Below are positions 17,664-26,593 of a stretch of 64,000 nt of DNA, in pieces; the first letter of the stretch is position 1; each line of letters starts with the position of its first letter. A program made the translations under genes and the position numbers. The DNA comes from Synechococcus sp. RS9909 (GTDB lineage: Bacteria; Cyanobacteriota; Cyanobacteriia; PCC-6307; Cyanobiaceae), in NCBI RefSeq assembly GCF_014279595.1, contig NZ_CP047943.1, forward strand, positions 2,044,422 through 2,108,421. Reading direction: 5' to 3'. The notes beneath the pieces are model-generated. The model made no database searches. It was not told the DNA's origin and saw nothing but the letters and a program-made list of their open reading frames with translations.

Positions 17664-18441
17664 CGGCGTCAGCCGACAGGGCTGCCGCATCAGCCCAGAG
17701 ATGGACACGCGGATGGGAGCCGAGCCAGCTGGCGGGTAGATCGGGGGTGGCTTCACCGCGGAGCAAACGCGCCAGGATCAAGGCCTTGCCCACTCCCGTC
17801 ACCACGAGGTGAATCTCCTCGGCCTGCAGGATCTCGGCGATGCCGAGCGTGATCGCCTGCGGCGGCACCCGTTGGGGATCACCGCCAAAGGCAGCAGCGT
17901 TCTGAATCCGCGTTGCATGGCTGAGCTGCACCACCCGGCAGCGCGTGTCTGCCCCGCAGGGCGGCTCATTGAAGCCCACATGGCCATTGCCGCCCAGGCC
18001 GAGCAACTGCACGCCCAGCCCCCCGGCCCGCTCTAGGGCCAGGGCATACCGCCTGGCTTCCCCATCCGGATCGGGCGCCGCTCCATCGGGCAAGCGGAGT
18101 TGAGCAGGAGGCAGGCCCAGGGCATCCCCCAGGCAGCGCTGCATGGTGGCGGCGAAACTGGCGGCAGAACCCGAGTCCACCCCCACGTACTCGTCCAGAT
18201 TGAAGCTCAACCAACCCTCGATCAGGCGCTGCCGTTCCGCCTCCGTCCATCCCCGCAGACGATCGATCAGTTGCCGATAAAAGGGCTCCATTGTCCGCCC
18301 GGTCGCCAGCCCCAACGGTTTCGGTTCTCGCAGCTCCAACCTCTCCCGGAGCCGGCTTTCCCAGTGATCGACGACAGCCTCGATCAACTGGAGCGGGTCG
18401 GGGCGGGAAACCAGTCGAAAGGACACCGGTGGCGAAGGCAC
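17650..18441 (-). CDS. nagB: Glucosamine-6-phosphate deaminase/isomerase NagB family
   Basis: NagB converts glucosamine-6-phosphate to fructose-6-phosphate and ammonia. The product has [16 protein letters not shown] (phosphate loop), FNLDEYVG with the conserved catalytic-site Asp, and [14 protein letters not shown]. The last motif matches the Bacillus-type GRNGHIGFNEP variant, where Asn replaces the E. coli Asp. The open frame extends to 18543, but that part overlaps the SpoIID-like gene by 83 bp. A GTG at 18441 gives 263 residues, matching the family length, so I prefer it. A 6-phosphogluconolactonase-like role is less likely given the NagB signature. Confidence 0.87.
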   Translation of the reverse strand: MPSPPVSFRLVSRPDPLQLIEAVVDHWESRLRERLELREPKPLGLATGRTMEPFYRQLIDRLRGWTEAERQRLIEGWLSFNLDEYVGVDSGSAASFAATMQRCLGDALGLPPAQLRLPDGAAPDPDGEARRYALALERAGGLGVQLLGLGGNGHVGFNEPPCGADTRCRVVQLSHATRIQNAAAFGGDPQRVPPQAITLGIAEILQAEEIHLVVTGVGKALILARLLRGEATPDLPASWLGSHPRVHLWADAAALSADAVSGM

Positions 18442-18460
18442 AGCAAACGTGACGCTGAAC

Positions 18461-19813
18461 TCAGCCCCTCCAGGCTGGCTCGAGCGCAGGGGCCAGCGCC
18501 ACCGCAGGATCATCGCTGGGGCGGAAGGGCCTGATCTGAACACCCCGGTAATAGTGCTGAAGAATCTGACGGAAATCGGCTCCCCGCTCCGCCAGCGCCC
18601 GGGCCCCCCACTGACTCATGCCCACACCATGGCCAAAACCACGACCGCGCACCTCCAGCACCGGTTGCGGCTGAACCATTGAGGCGGGCAGAGGCGGTGG
18701 CGGCACCAGGGCGTCATCACCACCTTCGCCGTCCGGGTCGCGCAGCAGCCCCACCCAGCGGGTGCCATCGTTGCGCCCAGGGGCCTGCCGATCCTCCGGC
18801 TCGCCATCAAGCCAGGCGAATTCCACCATCGTGCTCTTGAGGCCGAGCCGCTGACGCAGCTCCCGGCCACTGAGATTCAGGGAGCCGGCAGGCCCCTGCA
18901 CCCGCAGCAGGCGCACACGCCCTGTGGAACTGGTGGCCAACACCTGAAAAGAGCGCGCGCCCCCGATCTCCCCGAAGGCGCGGCGAAGCTGCATCGCATC
19001 AAAGCGAGCCTGCCAGCGGTGCACCGGGCTCTCCTGGTCGTGGTCCGGAACGCTCACCAGATAGGGCAACTGGGAACGCCAGACCTCACCACTCGCCTCG
19101 GTCGCCCCGCCGGAGCTGCTGTGGAACACCGCATTGATCAGCTTTCCTCCATGCACCATCACCAGGGAGCGAGTGCTGTCGACGGCTTCTTCGGTCCTTG
19201 GGGTCGCAGACTCAAGGCCGCGGTACACCTGGCTGGCCACGGTGGCCTTCACATCGAACCCTCCCGCCTTGCCCCGCTGGCGCAGGGCATAGGTGCGTGC
19301 CGCCACCGCCTGGGCCCTCAGGGCTGCCATCGGCCAATCCTGTGGCATCTCACTGCCCACAACGCTGGCGAGGTAGGCCTCGATCCCCAGCTGGTTCACC
19401 ACCTGAATCTGGCGATCGTGCACCGTCAGATGCAGCACGCCGCCATAACGCCGCTGTGCCAGCCAGATCCCGCGGGGATCATCGGTCTCCAGGCTCAGCC
19501 GCGTGCTGGCGGAGAGTTCCCGCCGCTGCAGCGGTTCTGAAGGATCCCCCTGGGGCTGAAAGTCCAGCAACAGGCGCCCATCCACCAGGCGCACCTCCAG
19601 GCGTTGCAGCGCCAAGCGCTCCAGGCCACCGCCTCGCACTCGCAGGGGACGGGCCGCATCAGCCCGCAGCGTCACCTGGTCGGCCCGCTGCAGCAACACG
19701 CGCATCTCCGGTTCTCGAGCCGCGATCACCGCAGGCGGCCCGGCCAGTCCCGCCAGCAGAGCCGCCGGCAGGCCGAGGACAAGGGAGGGCAGCGGTCTGA
19801 ACAAGACCGACAT
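18461..19813 (-). CDS. SpoIID/LytB-domain exported protein
   Basis: From the ATG at 19813 the product has 450 residues and opens with a signal peptide (MSVLFRPLPSLVLGLPAALL, then hydrophobic to AVIAA). The SpoIID/LytB domain occupies roughly residues 150-430. LGIEAYLASVVGSEMPQDWPMAAL, AQAVAARTYAL and VFHSSSGGATE are its signatures, and GRGFGHGVGMSQWGARALAERG ends it. In Bacillus SpoIID is a lytic transglycosylase acting on denuded peptidoglycan. Cyanobacterial relatives are uncharacterised exported cell-wall proteins. The longer open frame to 20083 would overlap divergent rnz and is rejected. Confidence 0.88.
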   Translation of the reverse strand: MSVLFRPLPSLVLGLPAALLAGLAGPPAVIAAREPEMRVLLQRADQVTLRADAARPLRVRGGGLERLALQRLEVRLVDGRLLLDFQPQGDPSEPLQRRELSASTRLSLETDDPRGIWLAQRRYGGVLHLTVHDRQIQVVNQLGIEAYLASVVGSEMPQDWPMAALRAQAVAARTYALRQRGKAGGFDVKATVASQVYRGLESATPRTEEAVDSTRSLVMVHGGKLINAVFHSSSGGATEASGEVWRSQLPYLVSVPDHDQESPVHRWQARFDAMQLRRAFGEIGGARSFQVLATSSTGRVRLLRVQGPAGSLNLSGRELRQRLGLKSTMVEFAWLDGEPEDRQAPGRNDGTRWVGLLRDPDGEGGDDALVPPPPLPASMVQPQPVLEVRGRGFGHGVGMSQWGARALAERGADFRQILQHYYRGVQIRPFRPSDDPAVALAPALEPAWRG

Positions 19814-19895
19814 CAACGAAGGCAGCCCAGTGTGCCGCCCCCGACCAGGTTCATCCAGGGTGCATGGCAGATTTGAACGTTGAGCGCAGCAGACC

Positions 19896-20843
19896 GTGCA
19901 GGTCACCTTCCTCGGCACCAGCTCCGGCGTTCCCACCCGCGCCCGCAATGTTTCCGCCGTGGCCCTGCGCTTGCCCCAGCGCTCAGAGCTCTGGTTGTTC
20001 GACTGCGGGGAAGGCACGCAGCACCAATTTCTGCGCAGTGATCTGCGCCTGTCCCAGCTGCGCCGGGTGTTCGTCACCCACATGCACGGTGATCATGTCT
20101 TCGGACTGCCTGGCCTGCTCGCCAGCCTCGGCCTGGCCGGCAGCAGCGACGGTGTCGATCTGTATGGCCCCGATCCGCTCGAGGCCTACCTGCAGGGAGT
20201 GCTGCACACCAGTTCCACGCGGATCGGCTACCCCCTGGCGGTTCATCGCGTCCGGGAGGCGGCTGAGAACGGCACGGTGCTGCTGGAGGACGACGACATC
20301 ATCGTGCGCACCACGCCGCTGACCCATCGCGTGCCTGCCTATGCCTACCGCATTGAACAAAAGCCACGGCCCGGCCGATTCGATGTGGATCAGGCCCGGG
20401 CCCTCGCCATCCCCCCAGGCCCGATCTACGCCGCCCTCAAGCGCGGTGAAACGGTCAGCCTCGACGACGGCCGCCGGATCGATGGACGCCAGCTCTGCGG
20501 CCCGACACGCCCCGGCGTGAGCGTGGTGTATTGCACCGACACCGTGTTCTGTGAAGCGGCCGTGGCGTTGGCCCGAGGCGCGGATCTGCTGATCCATGAG
20601 GCCACGTTCTCCCATGGAGAGGCGGAGATGGCCTTTCAGCGCCAACACTCCACCAGCACGATGGCCGCCCAGACCGCGGCGGAAGCCGGTGTGCAGCAAC
20701 TGGTGCTCACCCACCTGAGCCCCCGCTATGCCCCCGGCAATGCCATCAGCGCCGATGACCTGCTGGCGGAGGCGCGGGCGATCTTTCCCAACACGGTTTT
20801 GGCCAAGGACTTTCTTTCCCTGGAGGTCAGCCCGCGGGACTGA
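19896..20843 (+). CDS. rnz: Ribonuclease Z
   Basis: RNase Z is the zinc endonuclease that trims tRNA 3' ends. The 315-residue protein starts at a GTG at 19896 with [18 protein letters not shown]. The metallo-beta-lactamase motif [18 protein letters not shown] and further metal ligands in LLIHEATF and [10 protein letters not shown] are present, as is a tRNA-binding exosite insertion around residues 150-200. This is the short bacterial form (about 305-320 residues). It is divergent from the SpoIID-like gene, 82 bp apart. tRNA-Val in this window lacks an encoded CCA, consistent with a need for 3' end maturation. Confidence 0.95.
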   Translation: MQVTFLGTSSGVPTRARNVSAVALRLPQRSELWLFDCGEGTQHQFLRSDLRLSQLRRVFVTHMHGDHVFGLPGLLASLGLAGSSDGVDLYGPDPLEAYLQGVLHTSSTRIGYPLAVHRVREAAENGTVLLEDDDIIVRTTPLTHRVPAYAYRIEQKPRPGRFDVDQARALAIPPGPIYAALKRGETVSLDDGRRIDGRQLCGPTRPGVSVVYCTDTVFCEAAVALARGADLLIHEATFSHGEAEMAFQRQHSTSTMAAQTAAEAGVQQLVLTHLSPRYAPGNAISADDLLAEARAIFPNTVLAKDFLSLEVSPRD

Positions 20844-20967
20844 CCAGCTGCGGCGAAGGCGACGCTGCAACAGTTCATGATCAGCTGAGCCTGTGGCAGT
20901 CCAGGGGACCACCCCCCCGTGATACAAGAGCCTGGTGCGGTGTATCCGTCAGATCCTGGCGTCCTCC

Positions 20968-21480
20968 ATGGCCTCTCTTTTCTTCTCCCTGCGACGGTCC
21001 GTGAGCCGGCTGCTGTTCGTGCTGCCTGTGTTGATCGGACTCGCGTTCAGTTCGCCTGCGCTGGCAGCCCAATGGGATGCTGCAACCCTCACGGTCCCGG
21101 CCGATGCCAGCGGCGATCAGGTGACCTTCAGCGAGCAGGAGATCAAAACCGGCCGCAAGATCTTCAACACCAGCTGCGGCACCTGCCATGCCGGTGGGAT
21201 CACCAAGACCAACCACAACGTGGGGCTGGATCCTGAAACCCTCGCCCTGGCGACGCCGGCCCGGGACAACGTCGACAGCCTGGTCGACTACATGAAGGAT
21301 CCCACCTCTTACGACGGCGAGTACAGCATCGCCGACGTGCATCCCAGCATGCGCAGCAGCGATCTGTTCGTGCAGATGCGTGATCTCACCGACGATGACC
21401 TGCGACTGATCGCTGGTTACATCCTTGTCGCCCCCAAAGTTCAGGGCAACCAGTGGGGTGGCGGCAAGATCTACTTCTGA
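20968..21480 (+). CDS. psbV: Photosystem II cytochrome c550 (PsbV)
   Basis: PsbV is an extrinsic lumenal c-type cytochrome that stabilises the manganese cluster of photosystem II. The 170-residue precursor has a signal peptide (RRSVSRLLFVLPVLIGLAF, cleaved near ALAAQ). The haem motif is CGTCH at residues 70-74. Other typical segments are GLDPETLALATPARDNVDSL, MKDPTSYDGEYSIADVHPS with the probable second axial His, and the C-terminal GGGKIYF. The ATG at 20968 is preferred over an upstream GTG at 20935. A strong terminator follows immediately, so it is probably monocistronic. Confidence 0.97.
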   Translation: MASLFFSLRRSVSRLLFVLPVLIGLAFSSPALAAQWDAATLTVPADASGDQVTFSEQEIKTGRKIFNTSCGTCHAGGITKTNHNVGLDPETLALATPARDNVDSLVDYMKDPTSYDGEYSIADVHPSMRSSDLFVQMRDLTDDDLRLIAGYILVAPKVQGNQWGGGKIYF

Positions 21481-21496
21481 TCTGTCTTCCAGGCAC

Positions 21497-21529
21497 AAAA
21501 AACCGCTCCGGTTCTGGAGCGGTTTTTTT
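21497..21529. terminator. Bidirectional terminator after psbV
   Basis: An ACCGCTCC / GGAGCGGT stem with a short loop is flanked by an A-run on the left and a T-run on the right. It can therefore terminate psbV on the plus strand and the convergent ORF on the minus strand. The stop codon of the minus-strand ORF (21528-21530) lies at the edge of the T-run. Confidence 0.9.
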
Positions 21530-21878
21530 ATGGCAACGCGTTGCCGGGATCTAAGGAGCGCGGATGCCGGCTATACCACCATTCCTGAAGCTCAGCGCTG
21601 AAGCGGATCGAAAACAACGTCAGCACGGTGGTCGTGGGCCGGGAGCCCGGTTGCAGCAACTCAACGGCGTAGGACGGGCAGCGACGGGCGGCCAGATCGG
21701 GAACAAAACGCCGACCAACCCGGCGCCAGCTCGGTTCCTTGCTGCGCCACACCAGACGACAACAGGGCCAGGGCAACTCCTCCCGATCAAACAGACGGCA
21801 ACAGGGACCAATCACCCTGAAGCTGTACTGCCCCCCCGGGCTGGTGTGGACACTGCCGTGGTCGAGAACGGTCGTCAC
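21528..21878 (-). CDS. Unrecognised small Cys-containing protein
   Basis: I do not recognise this product. From a GTG at 21878 it is 116 residues. The open frame runs up to 21995 from a possible ATG. It contains paired cysteines in GPCCRLF and WPCCRLVW, followed by a basic stretch (KEPSWRRVGRR) and SIRFSAELQEWWYSRHP. The codon third positions are G/C-biased like the neighbours, no competing gene lies on the other strand, and the length is plausible, but homology support is missing. It ends in the psbV terminator, so the psbV terminator is probably shared. A non-coding interval cannot be excluded. Confidence 0.45.
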   Translation of the reverse strand: MTTVLDHGSVHTSPGGQYSFRVIGPCCRLFDREELPWPCCRLVWRSKEPSWRRVGRRFVPDLAARRCPSYAVELLQPGSRPTTTVLTLFSIRFSAELQEWWYSRHPRSLDPGNALP

Positions 21879-22008
21879 CTCCGCAGAGGAGGCAGCTGTC
21901 GAGCACGCTGCCGACATAGGAGCACCAGACCGAGCTTCAGCAAGGCTGGCATGCTGCCAGCAAAAAGCCACCCCGAGGGGTGGCGAAGGGCTCAACGGGC
22001 GGAGCAGC

Positions 22009-22308
22009 TCAATAGAGCTCTTCTTCGGCGTGGGTCTTGATGGTGCAGTCGGAGGTGGGATAAGCCACGCAGGTCAGCACGAAACCAGCTTCGATCTGGT
22101 CATCATCCAGAAAGCTCTGATCGGACTGATCCACGGTGCCAGCGGTGATCTTGCCGGCGCAGGTGGAGCAGGCACCGGCACGGCAGGAATAGGGCAGATC
22201 GATTCCCTGCTCTTCAGCGGCGTCGAGGATGTACTGATCATCGGGCACCTCGATGGTCTTGTTCAGACCTTCGCTCTCATTGATCAGAGTGACCTTGTAG
22301 GAAGCCAT
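22009..22308 (-). CDS. petF: Plant-type [2Fe-2S] ferredoxin (PetF)
   Basis: This is the soluble electron carrier from photosystem I to FNR, ferredoxin-thioredoxin reductase and other reductases. The 99-residue acidic protein has the canonical cluster motif [14 protein letters not shown] with Cys42, Cys47 and Cys50, and the fourth ligand Cys80 in [33 protein letters not shown] precedes the motif. The C-terminal acidic HAEEELY is typical of photosynthetic ferredoxins. It has 142 bp of upstream intergenic DNA and is probably monocistronic. Confidence 0.96.
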   Translation of the reverse strand: MASYKVTLINESEGLNKTIEVPDDQYILDAAEEQGIDLPYSCRAGACSTCAGKITAGTVDQSDQSFLDDDQIEAGFVLTCVAYPTSDCTIKTHAEEELY

Positions 22309-22450
22309 GGCTGGTTGGGGTGTGCAGGAACCGAGAGCCCGGACCTGCAGGACTGCACCTATCTACATCGGCCGAGGGGTCAGCCAGCCGGTTCGTTGAC
22401 GCAAATCCCTCAAGCCCAATCAAAGCCAGTGCTCTGATAAGCCCCTCTTA

Positions 22451-23365
22451 TCAAGAAATGCTTCGGCGGATCTCCAGCAAGCCCCAGCGTCCCTGCGCCG
22501 CCTGATCGGTCACCTGCCAGCCCAACGCCTCCAGAACGGCGGAGAGCCGGGGCGCCTGCTCGAGCAGCAAGCCACTGAGCAAACCGCGACCGGAGGGCTT
22601 GATCAGAGACTCAAATGCGGGCGCCAGGGCTTCAAGCACCGGCGCGAGAATGTTGCAGAGCAACAGGTCGGCGGGCTGGCCTTCCAGAAGTGCCGCCAGC
22701 ACATCGGCGGACCCCTGCCGCACCACCAAGCTCTCGGCCGGCACGGCCCCCAGACGGGCGTTCTCGGCGGTGGCGCGAACGGCCAGGGAGTCGGTGTCGA
22801 CGGCGCAGACCGTGCGGGCACCCATCGCCAGGGCCGCCAGGCCGAGAATGCCGCTGCCGCACCCCAGATCGGCCACCCGCAGCCCCTCAGGCGGCTGCTG
22901 CTCGAGCGCCTCCAGGCAAAGGCGGGTGGTGGGGTGGCTTCCGGTGCCGAAGGCACTGCCAGGATCCATGCGCAGCACCAGGCGATGAGCCTGCTCCGCC
23001 GGTGGCTCCAGCCAGGCCGGCAGGATCAGCAGCGTTGCTCCCACGGGATCGGGCTCCCAGTGCTGCTTCCAGGTGAGGCTCCAGTCTTCATCGTCGAGCT
23101 CGCACCACAAGGGATCGGCCAGAGCGAGATCGAACGTGCGCGCCAGCGGCTCAAGGCTGGCCAGAAGAGCGACCCGTTCGGGCTCAGGCCATTCCGGCGA
23201 AGGCAACCAGAGGTGAAGGGTGCGTTGGTCGGGGTGCTCCGGCGCGTGCTCCACCGACACACGCTGCAGGCCGAGGCTGTCGAGTTTCCACAGAAGTGAC
23301 TCCTCGAGTTCAGGCGCCAGCGGCAGCGACAGTCGCCACCAGCGCAGCGGCACAGACACAGACAT
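22451..23365 (-). CDS. prmA: Ribosomal protein L11 methyltransferase PrmA
   Basis: PrmA trimethylates lysines and the N-terminus of ribosomal protein L11. The 304-residue product has the N-terminal substrate-recognition domain (WWRLSLPLAPELEESLLWKL), the linker, and the methyltransferase domain. DPGSAFGTGSHPTTRLCLEAL and VADLGCGSGILGLAALAMGA form the SAM site, and LLCNILAPVLEAL carries the family NILA-type catalytic motif. The ATG at 23365 is preferred over TTG at 23368. It follows serA by only 9 bp, so the two share a transcript. Confidence 0.95.
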   Translation of the reverse strand: MSVSVPLRWWRLSLPLAPELEESLLWKLDSLGLQRVSVEHAPEHPDQRTLHLWLPSPEWPEPERVALLASLEPLARTFDLALADPLWCELDDEDWSLTWKQHWEPDPVGATLLILPAWLEPPAEQAHRLVLRMDPGSAFGTGSHPTTRLCLEALEQQPPEGLRVADLGCGSGILGLAALAMGARTVCAVDTDSLAVRATAENARLGAVPAESLVVRQGSADVLAALLEGQPADLLLCNILAPVLEALAPAFESLIKPSGRGLLSGLLLEQAPRLSAVLEALGWQVTDQAAQGRWGLLEIRRSIS

Positions 23366-23374
23366 CAAGCCGGC

Positions 23375-24961
23375 TCAGAGGGTGACGGGATGGGCTTCCT
23401 GGATGCCGTTGATGGCATGGATGGTGGCCAGCAGGCTGGGGGGGATCGGATCATCGATGCTCAGGACCATCACCGCATCACCCCGCACGATCCTTCGGCC
23501 GACCTGCATGGAGGCGATGTTGACGTTGTGCTCACCGAGCAGGGAGCCAAGGTGGCCAATGATCCCGGGCATGTCGCGGTGACGGGTGAACAGCATGTGC
23601 CGACTGGGGGGCACATTCACCGGAAACTCGTCGATGCTCGTGACCCGCAGATCGCCGTCGGCGAACACGGCACCGGTGACGCTGTGTCCCCCCTGGCCGC
23701 CACGGGTGGTGAGCTGGAGGGATCCGCCAGCGAAATCGCGGCTGGCATCGTCTTTGATCTCCAGCACATGGATTCCCCGCCCCTTGGCCTCCAGAGCGGC
23801 ATTCACATAATTGATGCGCTCACCAAGGGCACTGGAGAGGAGCCCCTTGAGAGCCGCCACCACCAGGGGTTGGGAGGGATGCTCGGCGAATTCGCCCTGG
23901 AGTCGCACCTCCAGCTCCTGCACCTGACCGCCCGAGAGCTGACTCACCAGCAAACCGAGGGTTTCCGCCAGCTGGAGATGGGGCTTGAGCCGCTCCATGA
24001 TCTCAGCGCTGAGACCGGGAATATTGACGGCGCTGCGGGCGGGCAGACCGAGCAAGACGTCGCGGATCTGCTCGGCCACATCGATCGCCACATTCTCCTG
24101 AGCCTCCTCGGTGGAGGCACCGAGGTGGGGCGTGAGCACCAGACCCCGCTCCACCGCACGAAGCGGAGACTCCACCGCCAGGGGTTCGCTGGCGAACACA
24201 TCGAGACCAGCCCCGGCGATCACACCGGTGTTGATGGCCTCTGCGATCGCCGCCTCATCGACGATGCCGCCCCGGGCGCAGTTCACGAGGCGGGCGGTGG
24301 GCTTCATGCTGCGCAGCAACTCCGCATTCACCAGATTTTCGGTATCTGGCGTGCGCGGAATGTGAAGGGTGATGTAATCGGCCGTGCGAAACAGCTCGTT
24401 GAGCTGGGTGAGTCGCACCTGCATCTGCTGAGCCCGATCAGCGGAAATGAACGGATCAAAGGCGATCACATCCATGCCCATCGCCTTGGCCACCCGGGCC
24501 ACATGGGAGCCGATCTTGCCGAGCCCCACCACCCCGAGAGTTTTCTTGTAGAGCTCGTTCCCCACATATTTCTTGCGATCCCAGGCGCCCTGCCGCATCG
24601 AGGCATGGGCCTGAGGCACATGGCGGGACAGAGACAGCAGCAAGGCCAGGGCATGCTCCGCCGCCGCAATCGTGTTGCCCTCCGGTGAATTCACCACCAG
24701 CACCCCCCGTTGGGTGGCCGCCGGCACGTCGACATTGTCGACACCAACGCCGGCGCGGCCGATGATGCGCAGTCGATCGCCGGCAGCGATCACATCGGCG
24801 GTGACCTGCGTGCCGGAACGGATCATCAGGGCGTCGTAGTCACCGATGATCGCCTTGAGTTCATCGGGGCTGAGACCGGTGCGCTGATCCACCTGTGCCA
24901 CCTGGCCAAGGATGTCGATCCCCGCCTGATCAATGGGATCGGAAACCAGAACTTTCGTCAT
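23375..24961 (-). CDS. serA: D-3-phosphoglycerate dehydrogenase SerA
   Basis: SerA oxidises 3-phosphoglycerate to phosphohydroxypyruvate with NAD+, the first step of serine synthesis. The 528-residue protein is the long form. The N-terminal part contains IGRAGVGVDNVDVPAATQRG and the NAD site LGVVGLGKIGSHVARVAKA. Catalytic segments are NCARGGIVDEAAI and LTPHLGASTEEAQ. An ASB intervening domain and a C-terminal ACT domain (MLFTRHRDMPGIIGHLGSLL) complete it, consistent with serine feedback. The ATG at 24961 (MTKVLVSDPID) is preferred over an upstream in-frame start at 24982. Confidence 0.96.
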   Translation of the reverse strand: MTKVLVSDPIDQAGIDILGQVAQVDQRTGLSPDELKAIIGDYDALMIRSGTQVTADVIAAGDRLRIIGRAGVGVDNVDVPAATQRGVLVVNSPEGNTIAAAEHALALLLSLSRHVPQAHASMRQGAWDRKKYVGNELYKKTLGVVGLGKIGSHVARVAKAMGMDVIAFDPFISADRAQQMQVRLTQLNELFRTADYITLHIPRTPDTENLVNAELLRSMKPTARLVNCARGGIVDEAAIAEAINTGVIAGAGLDVFASEPLAVESPLRAVERGLVLTPHLGASTEEAQENVAIDVAEQIRDVLLGLPARSAVNIPGLSAEIMERLKPHLQLAETLGLLVSQLSGGQVQELEVRLQGEFAEHPSQPLVVAALKGLLSSALGERINYVNAALEAKGRGIHVLEIKDDASRDFAGGSLQLTTRGGQGGHSVTGAVFADGDLRVTSIDEFPVNVPPSRHMLFTRHRDMPGIIGHLGSLLGEHNVNIASMQVGRRIVRGDAVMVLSIDDPIPPSLLATIHAINGIQEAHPVTL

Positions 24962-25094
24962 CAACCGGCGGAACACAGCCACCCTTCACTGTAGAGAGCG
25001 GCTCGCGAAGCACCTGTTGTGCAGCGGACCATGACAGAGCGAATCGTGGCGCAACGGCCCACAGGCGAGACTTGGCAAGTGCGAGGGGATGGTC

Positions 25095-25613
25095 ATGCCG
25101 GTCTGTGTGCTGGTGCTGAAGGAGCTGACGGACGCCACCAGCCTCAGGCAACGACTGGACGCTGAACCGTTCCCCCTGCGCCAGTGTCTGCTCGTGGCAC
25201 CGGAGGGGGAGGACACCGCCGCTGCCGTGGCGATGGATCAGGTGGATCTGCTCAATCCGAGTCTGGCCCGCCAAAGGCGCCAACGATCCATGGCCCGCTG
25301 GCTGATGCCCTTCGGCTTCTTCGCTGGCCTCACCTTCACCCAGATCACCAACCTGGAGACCTTCTCGGCCCTCGGCCCCTGGGGAGAACCGGTCGTGGGG
25401 GGCCTGCTGGGACTGGTCTCAGGCCTGATGGGCAGTTACGCCGCCGCCGCCAGCGTGCCGTCCGACAACGAAGACGGCGTGCGCATCCTGCGCAATCGCC
25501 ATGAGGAAAGGCGCTGGCTGCTGCTGCTGGAAACCCCAAGTGGGGTGGAACCGCCCTGGCAGCTGCTACAGAGCGCCCGTCCCCTGCAGGTGGTGCGCCT
25601 CAGCGAACTCTGA
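25095..25613 (+). CDS. Conserved cyanobacterial membrane protein, function unknown
   Basis: The 172-residue product has a soluble N-terminal part (VCVLVLKELTDATSLRQRL), then two hydrophobic segments (WLMPFGFFAGLTFTQITNL and VVGGLLGLVSGLMGSYAAAA) that look like membrane helices. A C-terminal part that could be soluble includes LRNRHEERRWLLLLETP. The GAGGGG at 25083-25088 has good spacing to the ATG at 25095 and is too close to the ATG at 25089. The stop overlaps the next gene start (TGATG), so it is translationally coupled to the photosystem II S4-domain gene. No enzymatic motif is visible. Confidence 0.82.
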   Translation: MPVCVLVLKELTDATSLRQRLDAEPFPLRQCLLVAPEGEDTAAAVAMDQVDLLNPSLARQRRQRSMARWLMPFGFFAGLTFTQITNLETFSALGPWGEPVVGGLLGLVSGLMGSYAAAASVPSDNEDGVRILRNRHEERRWLLLLETPSGVEPPWQLLQSARPLQVVRLSEL

Positions 25614-26407
25614 TGCTCCCCCGCACCGAACTGCTGCAGGGGGCCCGTCACCGGGAGGACCTTGAACGCCTGCTCGATCAAGCGGAGGCGGTGCTGCGCA
25701 CCTGGCAGCCCCAGTGGAGCCCTTTTCTGGAGGCCCCCCTCCAAGAAGAAGCCTTCGACCGTTTCTCCAGCCTCACCGAACTGTCCTGGCAGCGAGAGGG
25801 GGGATACCCCGGCGCTGAGCGCTGTCGCCTTCTCTGCCAGCGACGGGATCCCGACCTTGATCCAAGTTCGGAAACGCAGGAGCCAGCGCCGATTGTGGGG
25901 CTCACGGTGGAGGGGAATTTCCTGTTTGACCCGATTGTTCCCGCCGACATCCGCCGGGCCCTCGCCCCCCTGGGCGCTGCCCCTGAGCAACTCGGCGACG
26001 TCTGGATCCGTGGCGATCGTGGCGCCCAGCTGCTCTGCACTCCGGAGGCCGCCGATCGCCTGAATGGACGAAAGGGGCGACTGCGTGACGTGGAGATCCA
26101 CTGCGAAACCGTGCCGATCGATGGCCTTCAGCTGCCAGTGCGCCGCGCCATCAAACGCTTCAGCAGCGTGGAGGCCTCCTGCCGACTCGATGCGATCGCC
26201 TCAGCCGGCTTTGGGTTATCCCGCAGCAAGGTGAGCCAGGAGATCCGATCGGGGCAGCTGCGCCTGAACTGGGAGCCAATCCGTCAGGCCAGCAGGGAGC
26301 TCAAGGTGGGCGACCGATTGCAGCTGCAGAACCGAGGCAGCGTCGAGGTGCTGTCGCTCACGCTCACCAAGCGTGAGCGCTGGCGGGTGGCGATGGAGCG
26401 GCGATGA
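25613..26407 (+). CDS. Photosystem II S4-domain protein (YlmH-like)
   Basis: The 264-residue protein matches the photosystem II S4 family (TIGR03069-type), a cyanobacterial/plastid protein of the YlmH group. An N-terminal alpha/beta region is followed by the mid-region block GDVWIRGDRGAQLLC. The C-terminal S4 RNA-binding domain (about residues 180-255) includes RLDAIASAGFGLSRSKVSQEIRSG and LNWEPIRQASRELKVGD. YlmH homologues act in ribosome-associated quality control in Bacillus, so a translation role is possible. The gene's start overlaps the upstream membrane-protein gene. Confidence 0.88.
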   Translation: MLPRTELLQGARHREDLERLLDQAEAVLRTWQPQWSPFLEAPLQEEAFDRFSSLTELSWQREGGYPGAERCRLLCQRRDPDLDPSSETQEPAPIVGLTVEGNFLFDPIVPADIRRALAPLGAAPEQLGDVWIRGDRGAQLLCTPEAADRLNGRKGRLRDVEIHCETVPIDGLQLPVRRAIKRFSSVEASCRLDAIASAGFGLSRSKVSQEIRSGQLRLNWEPIRQASRELKVGDRLQLQNRGSVEVLSLTLTKRERWRVAMERR

Positions 26408-26493
26408 GACCTCATCACCACTCAACTGCTAGGTTCACTCTCACAGCAGGACAACTGCTGGTCACGCCTCTCGCAATGTCCGATGCGACGGGA

Positions 26494-26565
26494 GGGCGAT
26501 TAGCTCAGAGGTAGAGCACTACCTTGACACGGTAGGAGTCACTGGTTCGATTCCAGTATCGCCCA
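26494..26565 (+). tRNA. tRNA-Val (anticodon GAC)
   Basis: A 72-nt cloverleaf is visible. The acceptor stem GGGCGAT pairs with ATCGCCC, the D arm is GCTC-loop-GAGC, the anticodon stem is CTACC/GGTAG with loop TTGACAC, and the T arm is ACTGG/CCAGT with TTCGATT. The anticodon at positions 34-36 is GAC, which reads GTC and GTT valine codons. The discriminator base is A and no CCA is encoded. It sits 28 bp upstream of murD. Confidence 0.96.
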
Positions 26566-26593
26566 CTTCCTTTCAACACGATCCAGCTCCATC

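Noticed and set aside
17871-18010. NagB Asp-to-Asn change in GGNGH considered as loss of a catalytic residue
   Set aside because: Bacillus-type NagB carries Asn at the same place (GRNGHIGFNEP), so it is not evidence of inactivation.
22435-22453. TGATAAG / CTTATCA inverted repeat near the prmA stop
   Set aside because: A 7-bp stem with a 5-base loop but no T-tract on either strand. It overlaps the prmA stop and is too weak to call a terminator or operator.
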